This document shows positions 40,439-49,832 of a stretch of DNA of 53,698 nucleotides, piece by piece. Location of the stretch: positions 1-53,698 of the forward strand of contig HF985658.1 in NCBI GenBank assembly GCA_000431155.1, read 5' to 3'. The stretch comes from Bacteroides sp. CAG:927. Its GTDB lineage: Bacteria; Bacteroidota; Bacteroidia; Bacteroidales; Muribaculaceae. The notes beneath the pieces are model-generated. The model was not told the origin of the DNA, searched no databases, and saw nothing but the letters and a program-made list of their open reading frames with translations. Each line of letters opens with the position of its first letter. Positions within the stretch are counted from its first letter, which is position 1. Position numbers and translations under genes: made by a program.

Positions 40439-43400
40439 TTATTTGTTGATGAGAACCTTAACGGCTTTGTTGCCCTGACGAGCGATGTAGAAGCCGGGAG
40501 CGAGGTTTTCAGCAGCAACCTTAACGCCCTGGAGGTTGTAGTATTCAACTACGCCGTTAGCAGCGTCAAGTTCGATACCGTTGATACCGGTACCGTTGCC
40601 GGAGAAGTCAACGAGGATGTTGTAGTCATCGAGACCGCCCATGATAACGCAACCGATAGCCTTGGCAGGAGTGTACCAAGCAGAAGCATCATCGGAGTAA
40701 TCATCAGCAACTTCGTATTCGCCACCACCGTTTACGTGGTAGAGGATATGCTCACCGTCGCCGGCGATGTACTTGATGTAGTTGATCTGCTGACCGGCAG
40801 CGGGAGTAGCAAGAACGAAGATGAGGTTGTCGTCGGTAGCCTCAGCACCGTTAGCAAGTTCGTCAAGAACGGTATGAGTATCAGCATCGTAGTCAGTACC
40901 AACAGCTATTGAACCTTCACCGGTAGAAGCGTAGGTGATAGTGTAGGTGTGAACGCCGAATACAGCCTTGAAGTTAGCATTTTCGTTAAGAGTGAAGGTG
41001 TAAGTGCCATCAGCAGCGAGAGTAACTTCCTGATCGTTCAAAGTAAGGCTGGTGAGTTCGTAGCCCTGATCAGCAACCGGAGTAATGGTTACTTCAGAAC
41101 CGTAAACGAGAGCGGAACCGGAGGTGTAGTTGTTGCCTTCGGAAGCGATGGAGAGACGGCCGTTGCCTTCAACCTCAGCATTGATTACATAACCGAAGTT
41201 AGCAACGAGTTCAGCATCTTCAGTGCCGTTGTAAACATATGTGGTTTCAGTGGTGAGCTGAGTTTTGTCCTTAGTTGACCAGTTGATGAAAGAAACACCT
41301 TCGTTAGGAGTAGCAACGCAAGTTACATACTTGAATGCAGTAGTGATTTCGGTGATACCGGCTTCCTGATCGGGTACGCCGGTGATTTCAACCTTACCAC
41401 CTTCAGCGAAGTTAGGAGCAACAGATACCTTACGGGGCTGATCGTAGCTTGAAGAAGCTACATCGATATCAAAGTCGTAGGCAACACCGTTACGAATCTG
41501 GTTGTCATCAAAGATAGTTTCATACCAGTTGTCAGCACCGGGCTCGTAGAATACGAGACGCATGCGGTAAGTACCCATTGCAAGACCTTCGGGAACGGTG
41601 ATGGTCTTGGTGCAGTTAGCCTCATCGTTGTACTTGCCGTTTGAGCAACCTACTTCGTCAAGAGCAGCGCGTTCGCCTTCGTCAGTAAAGTCACCGTCGT
41701 TGTTCCAGTCAATGAATACGCAGTACTTGGTCCAACCGAACTCAGAGTTGCAAGTACCGGCAGCATTTACGATAGCCTCAGTCCAAGGAGTGAATACGAA
41801 ACCGAATTCCTTAGTAGCCTGGTCGATCTGGAAGTGACCGGCGCGGATACCGGTTTTGTTAACGATAGCACCATCGGGGAGATAAGTGTTGGTAGGACCG
41901 GGGAAGTAAACTGCACCAAGTTCCTCAGCAGTCTGGGCGTTGAACAGGTAGTCACCGTCAATCTGACGCATAGACTTGATGTAGCGGTTCTGCTGGTTAA
42001 CATTGTTAGTGAATGTACGTGTCATGGCAGGATATTCGTTACCGGCCTGAGCATCGATGCCGAGAGTAAGGTCAGCATCGGCAGTTACGGAAGCCTCAAC
42101 AGAGAGTTCGCCATTGATCATGTAGTGACGGAAACGATATCCATCAGCAGGGACGAAAGTCATGGTGAGAACATCGCCCTTCACAGCTTTGCCATTGGTG
42201 ATTTCGCCATTCCAACCGGAAACGGTGAGAGTACCGGCCTGAACGCCGTCAACCATAGGCTGATTGATGGTGAGGTTAACAGTTTCTTTGTCAACAGCGT
42301 TAACAATAACTTCGGCAGTGTTTTCACCTACAGTGAATTCGCAAGCATTGTCAGCAGCAGCGATTTCGTTACCGTCAACAGTGATACCATTGAAAATCTT
42401 GTCGAAAGGTACATCAAAGACCATCTTGTAAGTTTCGCCAACAAGGAGGCCATAAGAGTTTTCTGCGGTAGGTTCAACGAGAAGACCGTTGTGATAGAGG
42501 GTGTAAGGAACATTGTTCTCGTTCTTGACAGCAACAGTCTTGAAGTTGTTGGAGAAAGTAGCGGAGAATTCGGTGGTGCCGAGCACACATACCTGCTGAC
42601 CGCTGGTAAGAATTACATCACCGTTAGCAGTCTTAGCCTTGAGGGCAACGAGAGCGTAACCGTCGGCAGGAGTAGCGGTAACAACGTAAGAAGAAGCAAC
42701 AGGGATAGTGTTGTCGCCTTCGTTAAGAGCAGTAGCATCATCAACGGGAGCAAAGGTAAGAGTACCGTTTTCGGTAGCAAGGACCTTAACTTCAGCGTTT
42801 TTGTCAGTCATGTCGCGACCTGCAGACAATGTAGGAGCAACTTCAGTTTTGCTATTGAAGCCACCGTAGTTGTAAGGAACGCCCCAGTAGTAATTGTACT
42901 TCTTAAGGTAAACAACGCCGTCAAAGCCCTGACCGCCGATGAGCTGATCATGGAAAGTACCGGTGGTACCTTCGGCAACAGCATTAAGAGTGTAAACTGA
43001 AGCTACACCCTCAACATTGGCTGCGTTAACATAAGCGGCAGCAGCATCTTCAGCGGTAAGAGCACGGTTGAAGAACTGGATTTCATCAAACACATTGCCT
43101 GAGTTACCGAAGTAACCGAACTGAAGAAGATAGGAGTTGCTGAAAATAAGAGGAGCGGTGAGGGTAGCCTCAGTGTCGAGCTGACCGTTAACATAGATGG
43201 CAAGTTTGCCATTGGCATTGTCAACAGAGATAATCATGTGGTGCCATGTATTCATGTCGTAAGTGCCGAGAGCAAGCTCCTGACCCATGTTGTAAGCATC
43301 AACCTGAGTGAACTCCTCAGCTTCCTGCACACCACCGTCGTTCTGCTTGGTGTTGAAATAATACTCACCGGATGAGTTACAAGAAATCATCATGTGAGTC

Positions 43401-43702
43401 CAAGTATAGCATTCCTGCTCGTCCTTGGCGATAGCAAAAATGTGGTTGCGGCTGAAAACGCCACCTACACCTTTAGCCTTATACCAGAAACCGATAGAAT
43501 AAGCGGCATCTTTGGGGACAGAGATAGAATTGTACTCGTCCTTCTCAAAGTTGAGACCGGTAGCGGTGAAGGGAATAGCAAGGTTCTGAACGGTGTAACC
43601 GTCTGCCGGTGATGCAGCAGGCTGGAATCCAAGATTCTCAACAGCTTGCAACTGAGGCATAGCCATTGCAGCTCCCAAGAGAAATAGTAAAGATTTTCTC
43701 AT
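40439..43702 (-). CDS. Large secreted multidomain protein, 1087 aa
   Basis: Signal peptide MRKSLLFLLGAAMAMPQLQA. Residues about 45-225 form a LamG/concanavalin-like domain (YSIGFWYKAKGVGGVFSRNH, NTWHHMIISVDNANGKLAIY, FDEIQFFNRALTAEDAAAAY). B-repeat-like modules follow (ATPADGYALVALKA; VKGDVLTMTFVPADGYRFRH). A GEVED-type domain at about 615-765 has FIDWNNDGDFTDE and GTYRMRLVFYEPG, but ends RNGVAYDFDIDV instead of GEVEDY. Further B-repeats precede the tail EYYNLQGVKV...GFYIARQGNKAVKV, shared with two other proteins here. Probably exported to the surface; ligand unknown. Divergent from its paralogue at 44034. Confidence 0.8.
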   Translation of the reverse strand: MRKSLLFLLGAAMAMPQLQAVENLGFQPAASPADGYTVQNLAIPFTATGLNFEKDEYNSISVPKDAAYSIGFWYKAKGVGGVFSRNHIFAIAKDEQECYTWTHMMISCNSSGEYYFNTKQNDGGVQEAEEFTQVDAYNMGQELALGTYDMNTWHHMIISVDNANGKLAIYVNGQLDTEATLTAPLIFSNSYLLQFGYFGNSGNVFDEIQFFNRALTAEDAAAAYVNAANVEGVASVYTLNAVAEGTTGTFHDQLIGGQGFDGVVYLKKYNYYWGVPYNYGGFNSKTEVAPTLSAGRDMTDKNAEVKVLATENGTLTFAPVDDATALNEGDNTIPVASSYVVTATPADGYALVALKAKTANGDVILTSGQQVCVLGTTEFSATFSNNFKTVAVKNENNVPYTLYHNGLLVEPTAENSYGLLVGETYKMVFDVPFDKIFNGITVDGNEIAAADNACEFTVGENTAEVIVNAVDKETVNLTINQPMVDGVQAGTLTVSGWNGEITNGKAVKGDVLTMTFVPADGYRFRHYMINGELSVEASVTADADLTLGIDAQAGNEYPAMTRTFTNNVNQQNRYIKSMRQIDGDYLFNAQTAEELGAVYFPGPTNTYLPDGAIVNKTGIRAGHFQIDQATKEFGFVFTPWTEAIVNAAGTCNSEFGWTKYCVFIDWNNDGDFTDEGERAALDEVGCSNGKYNDEANCTKTITVPEGLAMGTYRMRLVFYEPGADNWYETIFDDNQIRNGVAYDFDIDVASSSYDQPRKVSVAPNFAEGGKVEITGVPDQEAGITEITTAFKYVTCVATPNEGVSFINWSTKDKTQLTTETTYVYNGTEDAELVANFGYVINAEVEGNGRLSIASEGNNYTSGSALVYGSEVTITPVADQGYELTSLTLNDQEVTLAADGTYTFTLNENANFKAVFGVHTYTITYASTGEGSIAVGTDYDADTHTVLDELANGAEATDDNLIFVLATPAAGQQINYIKYIAGDGEHILYHVNGGGEYEVADDYSDDASAWYTPAKAIGCVIMGGLDDYNILVDFSGNGTGINGIELDAANGVVEYYNLQGVKVAAENLAPGFYIARQGNKAVKVLINK

Positions 43703-44033
43703 GATTTAAAGAACTAAGATTAATAATTAAGTGATTAAAAAATTGGTATTACTAATTGGTATAAAATAAATTAGAGCCAAACCCATCTCCTTGAGACGCG
43801 CCCGGCGGATAAACATCTATTAACAGGTATATGCTTTCAACAATAAGGTATTAAACATAAAGTGCACAAATTTAATAATAATAGCTTGTTTATGCCAAAG
43901 AACGATATGTTAATTATACTTAATTAACAATGTATATAAACAACAGAAGAGGGGACTAAAATTTGTAGGAACACATATTATATATTATATTTGCAGACAA
44001 AAGGCAACAACCATAAACCAAACCATTAATTAC
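43703..44033. promoter_or_regulatory. Divergent promoter region between the two large paralogues
   Basis: Plus: TTTG at 43962-43965, a 20-nt spacer and TATATTTG at 43986-43993, 40 nt before the ATG at 44034. Minus: TTTG (complement of 43896-43899), a 21-nt spacer and TAAATTTG (complement of 43867-43874), leaving a leader of about 160 nt before the ATG at 43702. No gene lies in this 331-bp gap. The long minus leader shows no structure that I can name. Confidence 0.65.
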
Positions 44034-46961
44034 ATGAAAAAAGCTTTACTCACAATGCTTTGCGCCGCGACATTGCCCATGCTTGCAGCGGGCGCAGAGA
44101 TGCCGAGCTATTGCGCGGGCACATCGCCCTACAACAGCGAAGGCAACCATTACGGCGCCAACAACTACAAGATGATGGTGAACGGCGAGGAAGAACTGTC
44201 GATACTCCTGTCAGAGCTTACCTCATCCACCAACGGCATCACCGACCTGACCTCCAGCAAAATCGTGGATCTGAAAGCCGGTGACGAGCTTACGTTCAAC
44301 CTGACCGGCGCCTTTCACATGCAGTGGGGCATGTGCAACATGTATGCCGACTGGAACGGCGACGGAGAATTCAGTGCCGACGAAACCTACACCATTTTCG
44401 AGAACCTTGCGGCGGGCGACCTGGCGGCTTATGTTTCGAACAACGCCTTTGATTTCACCAGTACGACCCCGATTGTGGTGCCTGACGGCATCCACAACGG
44501 TCCGGTGGCCCTACGCTTTGTGAGCGGCGAGGCCAAAATGCACAACAGCCACGAATACGATCCTTGCTCAACCACCTGTCGAGGCAAAATGGTGACAGTG
44601 ACTGCCAATCTCAATGGCACAGCGGAATTCGCAGTGCCCCAAGCGAGCGATTACACCAACCTGAGCACACTGACATTCAGCACCGCCGACGGCATACTGA
44701 CAGCAGGCGAAACCGTTACGTTGCCCGTGGGCACAGAGATAACCGTGAGCGCCACAGCAGCCGAGGGGTATCAGGTGTCAACCATCACAGTGCTTGACGA
44801 GCCAGTGGCCAACGGTGGCACTTTCGTGCTCAGCGGGTCATTGAGCAAAGATGACATAGACATCATCACAGGCCAGAACAGTTACGCACTGACAGTGAGC
44901 AATGATATGAACTTCCCCTACACCCTCGCCACCACTACCGGCGAGGAAGTGAATCTTGCCCAAGTGCTTGAAGGGACCGACCTGCGCCTAACCGTAACAG
45001 TGCCCGAAGACAAGGTGCTTACCGGCGTGGCGCTCGGCGACGAGACACTTCACGAAGTGGACGGCGCATACACCTTCACCATGCCCTCAAGCGCAGCAAC
45101 CCTTGCTATACTGGGCCGCGAAAAGCAGCTGTACACCATCACCATAGATCAACCGGCCGTGGGCGGCACCATAACAGTGAACGGTCTCAAGAAAACCGAT
45201 GAAGGGTTTGTAACCGGCAATTTTGCCAGCGGCGACAAGACTTTGGAAGGAGAGGTGCTCACACTGAACTTTGAGCGCGAATCGGGCTACACATTCGTGA
45301 AATATGTGGTGAACGGAAACGATTTCAACGGCACAACACTCACCGTGAACGAAAACACCACAATCAGTGCGGTGACACAAGAGGGCGTGGAATATCCCGC
45401 ACTCACCCGTTACTACACCAACGGCGTGAACCAGCAAAACCGCTACATCAAGAAGTTCACTACCTCAGGCACCGACACACCGGTAGTGTTCGAGGCCACC
45501 ACAGTGGATGAGCTGCCGTTTACCATCTATGAAGGCCCGGTAGGCACCAGAACCGAAAGCGGAGCCATAATTGACAAGACCGTCAACCCGATAGTAATAG
45601 AGGAAGGAACCGAGAACTTCAGCTACTCATTCACAGTGTGGGAAAACACCGAAACAGTGAACATCAACGGCACCAATGTGAGCTGCGGCACCGAGATAGA
45701 CTGGACACAGCTGGCCTACTATGTGGACTGGAACAATGACGGTGATTTCACCGACGAGAAAGAATATGTGGTTCGCGAACAGGGAGCCATGACCAGCGGC
45801 AAGTTCAAAGGCAAAACCACAACCAAAACAGTGATAGTGCCCGAGGGTGTGAAGCCCGGCATTTACAGAATGCGCCTTGTGTTCAACGAGCCTGCAAATT
45901 CATCAACCAACTGGACATTGTCGATATGGGATGACGGCGAAATGCGCAACGGTGTGGCATACGACTTCAACATAAGCGTAGTGCCGGCAGAATTTGCCCG
46001 CGAGCGCACAGTGACCATAGCATCGGACAACGAAGCACTCGGTACAGTGGCCTTTGATGAATATGAAGGCCAGAGCGTAAGCACCAAGAACAAGAACGTA
46101 AGCTTCACCGCCACTCCGGCCGAAGGTGCTGATGTAATCAACTGGACCAACGGCGACGATGAAGTTGTGACCACCACAGCATCGTACACATACAAAGGTG
46201 AGGCCAACGCCTCGTTTACCGCACACTTCGGTTACCGTCTGAACTACGGCGTGGACGGCGACGGCTCACTGCTTGCGTCCATCAACGGCGAATCAGTGGC
46301 AAACGGCACAGTATTGGCACCGGGCACTGAAGTAACATTCACAGCCACACCCGACACCGACCGCAGCCTGCAAGGAGTGACCGTGAACGGCAATGTTGTG
46401 GTAGTGGACGAGAATGGTGAATTTACCGTTACCGTAACCAAGGCAACGGAGGTTAAAGCAGTGTTTGTGGAAGCACTCTACACCATCACCATAGTAACAG
46501 AGGGCAACGGACACTGCGTGGCCGGTATGGGATATGATGACGAAGGGATGCCGAGCAACGAATACAGCAGCGGCAGCCAGATAGGCAAAAACACCGACCT
46601 GTACTTTGCAGCCGTGCCCGATGAAGGCGAAAAAGTGACCAGCATCATAGCCACCAACAACGGTGAGTCAGTGACAGTGGATGCCGACACGCAAAACAGC
46701 TTTGATGACGGACTGGATGACTGGCGTCTGGCCAACGGTACGATATGTTTCTACACCGCCGTGGAAGGTGACATAACAGTGACCGTGACATTCACACAGC
46801 TGTCAGGCGCAATTGACGGTGTGGAACTTGACGGAAGCAACGGCGCAGCCGAGTACTACAACCTTCAGGGCATGAAGATCGAAGCAAAGAATCTTGTACC
46901 GGGCATGTATATCGTGCGTCAGGGCGGCAAGACCACCAAGCAGATGATCGAAAAGAGATAA
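44034..46961 (+). CDS. Large secreted GEVED/B-repeat protein, 975 aa
   Basis: Signal peptide MKKALLTMLCAATLPMLAAGA. A first GEVED-like domain follows (MYADWNGDGEFSADETY at about res. 104). B-repeat-like modules come next (AAEGYQVSTITV, NFERESGYTFVKYVVNGNDF). A second GEVED-like domain at about 465-645 has YVDWNNDGDFTDEKEY, GIYRMRLVFNEPA and the variant end MRNGVAYDFNISV. More B-repeats then lead to the tail EYYNLQGMKI...GMYIVRQGGKTTKQ. The domain order parallels the 1087-aa protein from the middle onward, so the two are paralogues; this one lacks the LamG domain. It probably binds a host or dietary polymer at the surface, but no ligand can be read from the sequence. Confidence 0.8.
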   Translation: MKKALLTMLCAATLPMLAAGAEMPSYCAGTSPYNSEGNHYGANNYKMMVNGEEELSILLSELTSSTNGITDLTSSKIVDLKAGDELTFNLTGAFHMQWGMCNMYADWNGDGEFSADETYTIFENLAAGDLAAYVSNNAFDFTSTTPIVVPDGIHNGPVALRFVSGEAKMHNSHEYDPCSTTCRGKMVTVTANLNGTAEFAVPQASDYTNLSTLTFSTADGILTAGETVTLPVGTEITVSATAAEGYQVSTITVLDEPVANGGTFVLSGSLSKDDIDIITGQNSYALTVSNDMNFPYTLATTTGEEVNLAQVLEGTDLRLTVTVPEDKVLTGVALGDETLHEVDGAYTFTMPSSAATLAILGREKQLYTITIDQPAVGGTITVNGLKKTDEGFVTGNFASGDKTLEGEVLTLNFERESGYTFVKYVVNGNDFNGTTLTVNENTTISAVTQEGVEYPALTRYYTNGVNQQNRYIKKFTTSGTDTPVVFEATTVDELPFTIYEGPVGTRTESGAIIDKTVNPIVIEEGTENFSYSFTVWENTETVNINGTNVSCGTEIDWTQLAYYVDWNNDGDFTDEKEYVVREQGAMTSGKFKGKTTTKTVIVPEGVKPGIYRMRLVFNEPANSSTNWTLSIWDDGEMRNGVAYDFNISVVPAEFARERTVTIASDNEALGTVAFDEYEGQSVSTKNKNVSFTATPAEGADVINWTNGDDEVVTTTASYTYKGEANASFTAHFGYRLNYGVDGDGSLLASINGESVANGTVLAPGTEVTFTATPDTDRSLQGVTVNGNVVVVDENGEFTVTVTKATEVKAVFVEALYTITIVTEGNGHCVAGMGYDDEGMPSNEYSSGSQIGKNTDLYFAAVPDEGEKVTSIIATNNGESVTVDADTQNSFDDGLDDWRLANGTICFYTAVEGDITVTVTFTQLSGAIDGVELDGSNGAAEYYNLQGMKIEAKNLVPGMYIVRQGGKTTKQMIEKR

Positions 46962-46986
46962 CCGACATATCACAATCCACGATAAT

Positions 46987-47017
46987 GAGCGCGACTCCCA
47001 TAGCGGGGGCCGCGCTC
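46987..47017 (+). terminator. Terminator of the 975-aa gene
   Basis: GAGCGCG (46987-46993) pairs with CGCGCTC (47011-47017), with an inner CTCCC/GGGGG stem. It starts 25 nt past the stop codon. The T-tract is weak (TGTTTAT). Confidence 0.6.
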
Positions 47018-47059
47018 TGTTTATGGGCGGATGTTGCCGGTCAAGGGAGAATTTTTTTG

Positions 47060-47067
47060 TATTTTTG
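47060..47067 (+). promoter_or_regulatory. -7 element of the trmN6 gene
   Basis: TATTTTTG, 13 nt before the ATG at 47081. No clear -33 box. It argues against the longer open frame that begins at 46985 inside the terminator. Confidence 0.5.
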
Positions 47068-47080
47068 CACGGTGAAAGAG

Positions 47081-47779
47081 ATGATTTTTCATATGAAGCA
47101 GTTTGACCTGCGCCAAGAGCGCAGCGCCATGAAAACCGGCACCGACGGGGTGCTGTTAGGGGCATGGTGCAGGCTGCCGGAAGAAGGCACCGTGTTGGAC
47201 ATAGGCACCGGCACGGGTCTGATAGCCCTGATGACCGCCCAGCGGAGCCAATGCAGCATAACGGGGATAGAGATAGACCCTACGACGGCCGAGGAGGCTA
47301 CGATGAACGCGGCATCATCGCCATGGAGCGAGAGGGTGAGAATATTGGCCGGCGATGCCATGAAAGTTGCCGAGGGACTGCCCTGCCCCGATGTGATTGT
47401 GAGCAATCCGCCATTTTTCAAGACAACACTGAGGTCGCCCGACGCGCGGCGATCGGAAGCGCGGCACGGCGATACGCTGACGGTGGATTCACTGATAGAG
47501 TTGGCTGCCGAAAGGCTTGCCCCCCACGGCCAACTGAGCCTGATAGCACCGGCGGATAGGCTGGACGACATAGAGGTGCAAGCCGCAATGCTGAGACTGA
47601 ACATGCAGCGGATATGCATGGTGAAATCAGCGGCACACAAACCAGCCATAAGGGTAATGGTGCAGATGGGCCGCGACCTGACAGCCATAGAACGCTCGGA
47701 GATGGCTATACGCGATGCCGCCGGAGAATACACGCCGGAGTACCGCAAACTGACGAATGAATTTTATACACACATATAA
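47081..47779 (+). CDS. trmN6: tRNA1(Val) adenine-37 N6-methyltransferase
   Basis: YfiC/TrmN6-type SAM methyltransferase, 232 aa. MKQFDLRQERSAMKTGTDGVLLGAW is the family's N-terminal signature. The SAM loop is LDIGTGTGLIALMTAQ, the acidic residue is in GIEIDPTTAEEA, and the catalytic N6-adenine motif is NPPF in VIVSNPPFFKTTL. It modifies A37 next to the anticodon. The start at 47081 (MIFHMKQF) is chosen from the promoter position and family N-termini; 47093 is possible. Codon use is GC-rich compared with the 1-4 kb region. It is followed after 16 nt by the CPBP protease gene. Confidence 0.9.
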   Translation: MIFHMKQFDLRQERSAMKTGTDGVLLGAWCRLPEEGTVLDIGTGTGLIALMTAQRSQCSITGIEIDPTTAEEATMNAASSPWSERVRILAGDAMKVAEGLPCPDVIVSNPPFFKTTLRSPDARRSEARHGDTLTVDSLIELAAERLAPHGQLSLIAPADRLDDIEVQAAMLRLNMQRICMVKSAAHKPAIRVMVQMGRDLTAIERSEMAIRDAAGEYTPEYRKLTNEFYTHI

Positions 47780-47795
47780 TTAATAATATATAGCG

Positions 47796-48671
47796 ATGAG
47801 TGACAAAACCGATATAAGATTTCTGATTCCTGCGGGTAAAAGATTATGGCTGTTTGTACTGGTAACGGTGCTGTGCATGGTGCTCGGCAGCGTGCTTACG
47901 GGGGTGATAACGATGCACGGCGTGACTCCCGGGAAACTGAGAGTGGGAACGGTGATACAGGATGTGATGATGTTTATAGTTCCGGCCATAGCGGTGGCGA
48001 TGATGTGCACAAGGACACCGGCAAAATTTCTGATGGTGGAGAAGAAGCCCGATGCGGCCACGCTGCTGCTTGTGGCAGCCACACTGATAGCGGCAGTACC
48101 GGCCATGAACTGCGTGGTGGAATGGAACAAAGGGATAGTGCTGCCTGAAAGCCTGCACGGAATGGAGGAGTGGATGCGCGTGGCGGAAGAGAATGCGGGC
48201 AGGATGACTCTGCTGCTTTTCGGAAACTGGAGCGTGGCGGCCTATATAGTGGCCCTGATGATAGCGGGAGTGCTGGCAGGAGTGAGCGAGGAGATGTATT
48301 TTCGCGGCACATTGCAGCGGCTGATAGCCACGGTGCCTGTGAGCAAGCATGTGGCGGTATGGACGACGGCAGTGATTTTCAGCGCGGTGCATATGCAGTT
48401 TTTCGGGTTTGTGCCGAGACTGCTTTTGGGCGCATATTTCGGATACTTGGCCGTGTGGACGGAAAACCTGTGGATACCGGTTACGGCGCATGTGCTGAAC
48501 AACACGCTTGCAGCCACATCGATATGGATGGCACACCGCAACGGGGTGCTGACGATGGACAGCATAGGGACCGAGCCGCAGCACTGGTGGCTTACGCTGA
48601 CAAGCGTAGTGATAACGGCCCTGCTGATAGTTATGACTTATCAAAGAAACAAAACCGACCGCGAGCAATAA
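47796..48671 (+). CDS. CPBP-family intramembrane metalloprotease, 291 aa
   Basis: Rce1/Abi (CAAX protease and bacteriocin-processing) family. Motif 1 is SEEMYFRGTLQRL (EExxxR), motif 2 is FSAVHMQFFGF (FxxxH) and motif 3 is HVLNNTLAATS (HxxxN/D). Seven or eight hydrophobic helices are visible. Bacterial members process membrane substrates or protect against self-made peptides; the substrate here is unknown. It probably shares a transcript with trmN6, 16 nt upstream. Its stop codon lies within the loop of the terminator hairpin. Confidence 0.88.
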   Translation: MSDKTDIRFLIPAGKRLWLFVLVTVLCMVLGSVLTGVITMHGVTPGKLRVGTVIQDVMMFIVPAIAVAMMCTRTPAKFLMVEKKPDAATLLLVAATLIAAVPAMNCVVEWNKGIVLPESLHGMEEWMRVAEENAGRMTLLLFGNWSVAAYIVALMIAGVLAGVSEEMYFRGTLQRLIATVPVSKHVAVWTTAVIFSAVHMQFFGFVPRLLLGAYFGYLAVWTENLWIPVTAHVLNNTLAATSIWMAHRNGVLTMDSIGTEPQHWWLTLTSVVITALLIVMTYQRNKTDREQ

Positions 48672-48690
48672 GCCCGAGGCCGGTTTTCTT
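48651..48690 (+). terminator. Terminator at the end of the CPBP gene
   Basis: AAAACCG (48651-48657) pairs with CGGTTTT (48681-48687), extended by CC/GG, and is followed by CTTATAA. It lies between convergent genes and may work in both directions, since the stem itself gives T-runs on each strand. Confidence 0.55.
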
Positions 48691-48706
48691 ATAAGGCGGG
48701 TCAATG

Positions 48707-49813
48707 TTATTCGTTGACGGAATCAAGCATTGAGAGCGCGAAGGAATAAGCGCCGATAGATATGGCCTTGCTTGCCCCGAGCTTGGATATAGCCACGCCG
48801 GTGCATTTCATGGGATCGTAAATGACATAACGGTCGGTGCCATATACCTTGAGGGGACGGCTGTCGCCTTTGGCAAATTTGGCAAACTCCTCTTCGTTGT
48901 CAAGGTCAAACACTTTTTCGGGCAGACGGCTGATTTCATCGCCATTGATGAAGTGGAGCACGCCGCGAAGCTGCTTGAGCAACGAGGGCATAAAGAATTT
49001 GCGCGCACCTGTAAGACCACCGCCAATCACCACGAGAGCATCGGTAAGAGTTACTGCAGTGGCAATGGCATCGCCGGCCACTTCGCCAAATTCCTCAAAA
49101 GCCTTGATTGCAGCTTCCTTGTTGCCGGGGATTTTGCCTTCAGCAATATCGCAAATATCCTTAGGCTCAAATTTGTGATTGACATCGCCGGAAACCTCGC
49201 CATAAACGCGCTTTATGGCACGTATGGCAACGCCTTCCTCCACGAACCAAGAGGGATTCTTTTTATGGGGGAGGCAGAATGTTTCCACGCAGGAGTTGTT
49301 GCCACGGTTGAGCTTGCCGTCAATGACCATGCCGATGCCGAAGCCGGTGCCGAAAGTGTAACCGAGAAGGTTGGAATAACGGCGTGCGGAGCCCATGGCG
49401 GCGAGCTTGTCGTTGATTTCGGGAAGAGCACCTCCGATAGCCTCACCGAACGCGAAGAGGTCACCATCGTTGTTGATATATACGGGGATGCCGAATTTGT
49501 CCTCCAAGAACGGGCCGAGGGCCACGCCGTTGCGGAACGAGGGGAAATTGGGGAGCAGGCCGCCGATAATGCCGTTGGGATAGTCGGCAGGGCCGGGGAA
49601 GGCAAAGCTTATTGCCACAGGCTTCTGATCGAGTTGGGCAATTACCTGCTCAAAACCTTTGACCATGGTCTGAAGGCAAAGGTCAAGGGCCTGCGCATTG
49701 GAGGGCAATGTGATGGGATCGACGATGAACTCGTTGGCCTGCATAGCACCGAAAACCAAGTTTGTGCCACCGGCATCAAGTGTGATAACTATACGCTTGT
49801 CAAATTTGTACAT
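48707..49813 (-). CDS. ROK-family sugar kinase, 368 aa
   Basis: ROK-fold kinase: N-terminal phosphate loop ITLDAGGTNLVFGAM, AISFAFPGPADYPNGIIGGL, the sugar-binding NNDGDLFAFGEA (Asp catalytic base), GYTFGTGFGIGMVIDG and the C-terminal VVIGGGLTGARKFFMP. The classic ROK zinc motif CxCGxxGC is not obvious; ETFCLPHKKNPSW stands at about its place. The likely activity is ATP-dependent phosphorylation of glucose or an N-acetyl-hexosamine. It is last in a minus-strand run that begins with udk, 19 nt after the GYF_2 gene. Confidence 0.85.
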   Translation of the reverse strand: MYKFDKRIVITLDAGGTNLVFGAMQANEFIVDPITLPSNAQALDLCLQTMVKGFEQVIAQLDQKPVAISFAFPGPADYPNGIIGGLLPNFPSFRNGVALGPFLEDKFGIPVYINNDGDLFAFGEAIGGALPEINDKLAAMGSARRYSNLLGYTFGTGFGIGMVIDGKLNRGNNSCVETFCLPHKKNPSWFVEEGVAIRAIKRVYGEVSGDVNHKFEPKDICDIAEGKIPGNKEAAIKAFEEFGEVAGDAIATAVTLTDALVVIGGGLTGARKFFMPSLLKQLRGVLHFINGDEISRLPEKVFDLDNEEEFAKFAKGDSRPLKVYGTDRYVIYDPMKCTGVAISKLGASKAISIGAYSFALSMLDSVNE

Positions 49814-49832
49814 GGTAGAAGATTATAATGAA

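Noticed and set aside
41834..43000. Long open frame (388 codons) opposite the 1087-aa gene
   Set aside because: The composition is Val/Ser-rich, mirroring the Asn/Thr-rich coding strand. No promoter or motif.
46985..47080. Longer N-terminus for the TrmN6 gene
   Set aside because: It would run through the terminator hairpin of the preceding gene and the -7 promoter element, and adds no family-like sequence.
47844..48704. Antisense frame opposite the CPBP protease, rich in His, Arg and Gln
   Set aside because: A typical shadow frame of a GC-rich membrane-protein gene, overlapping its three catalytic motifs.
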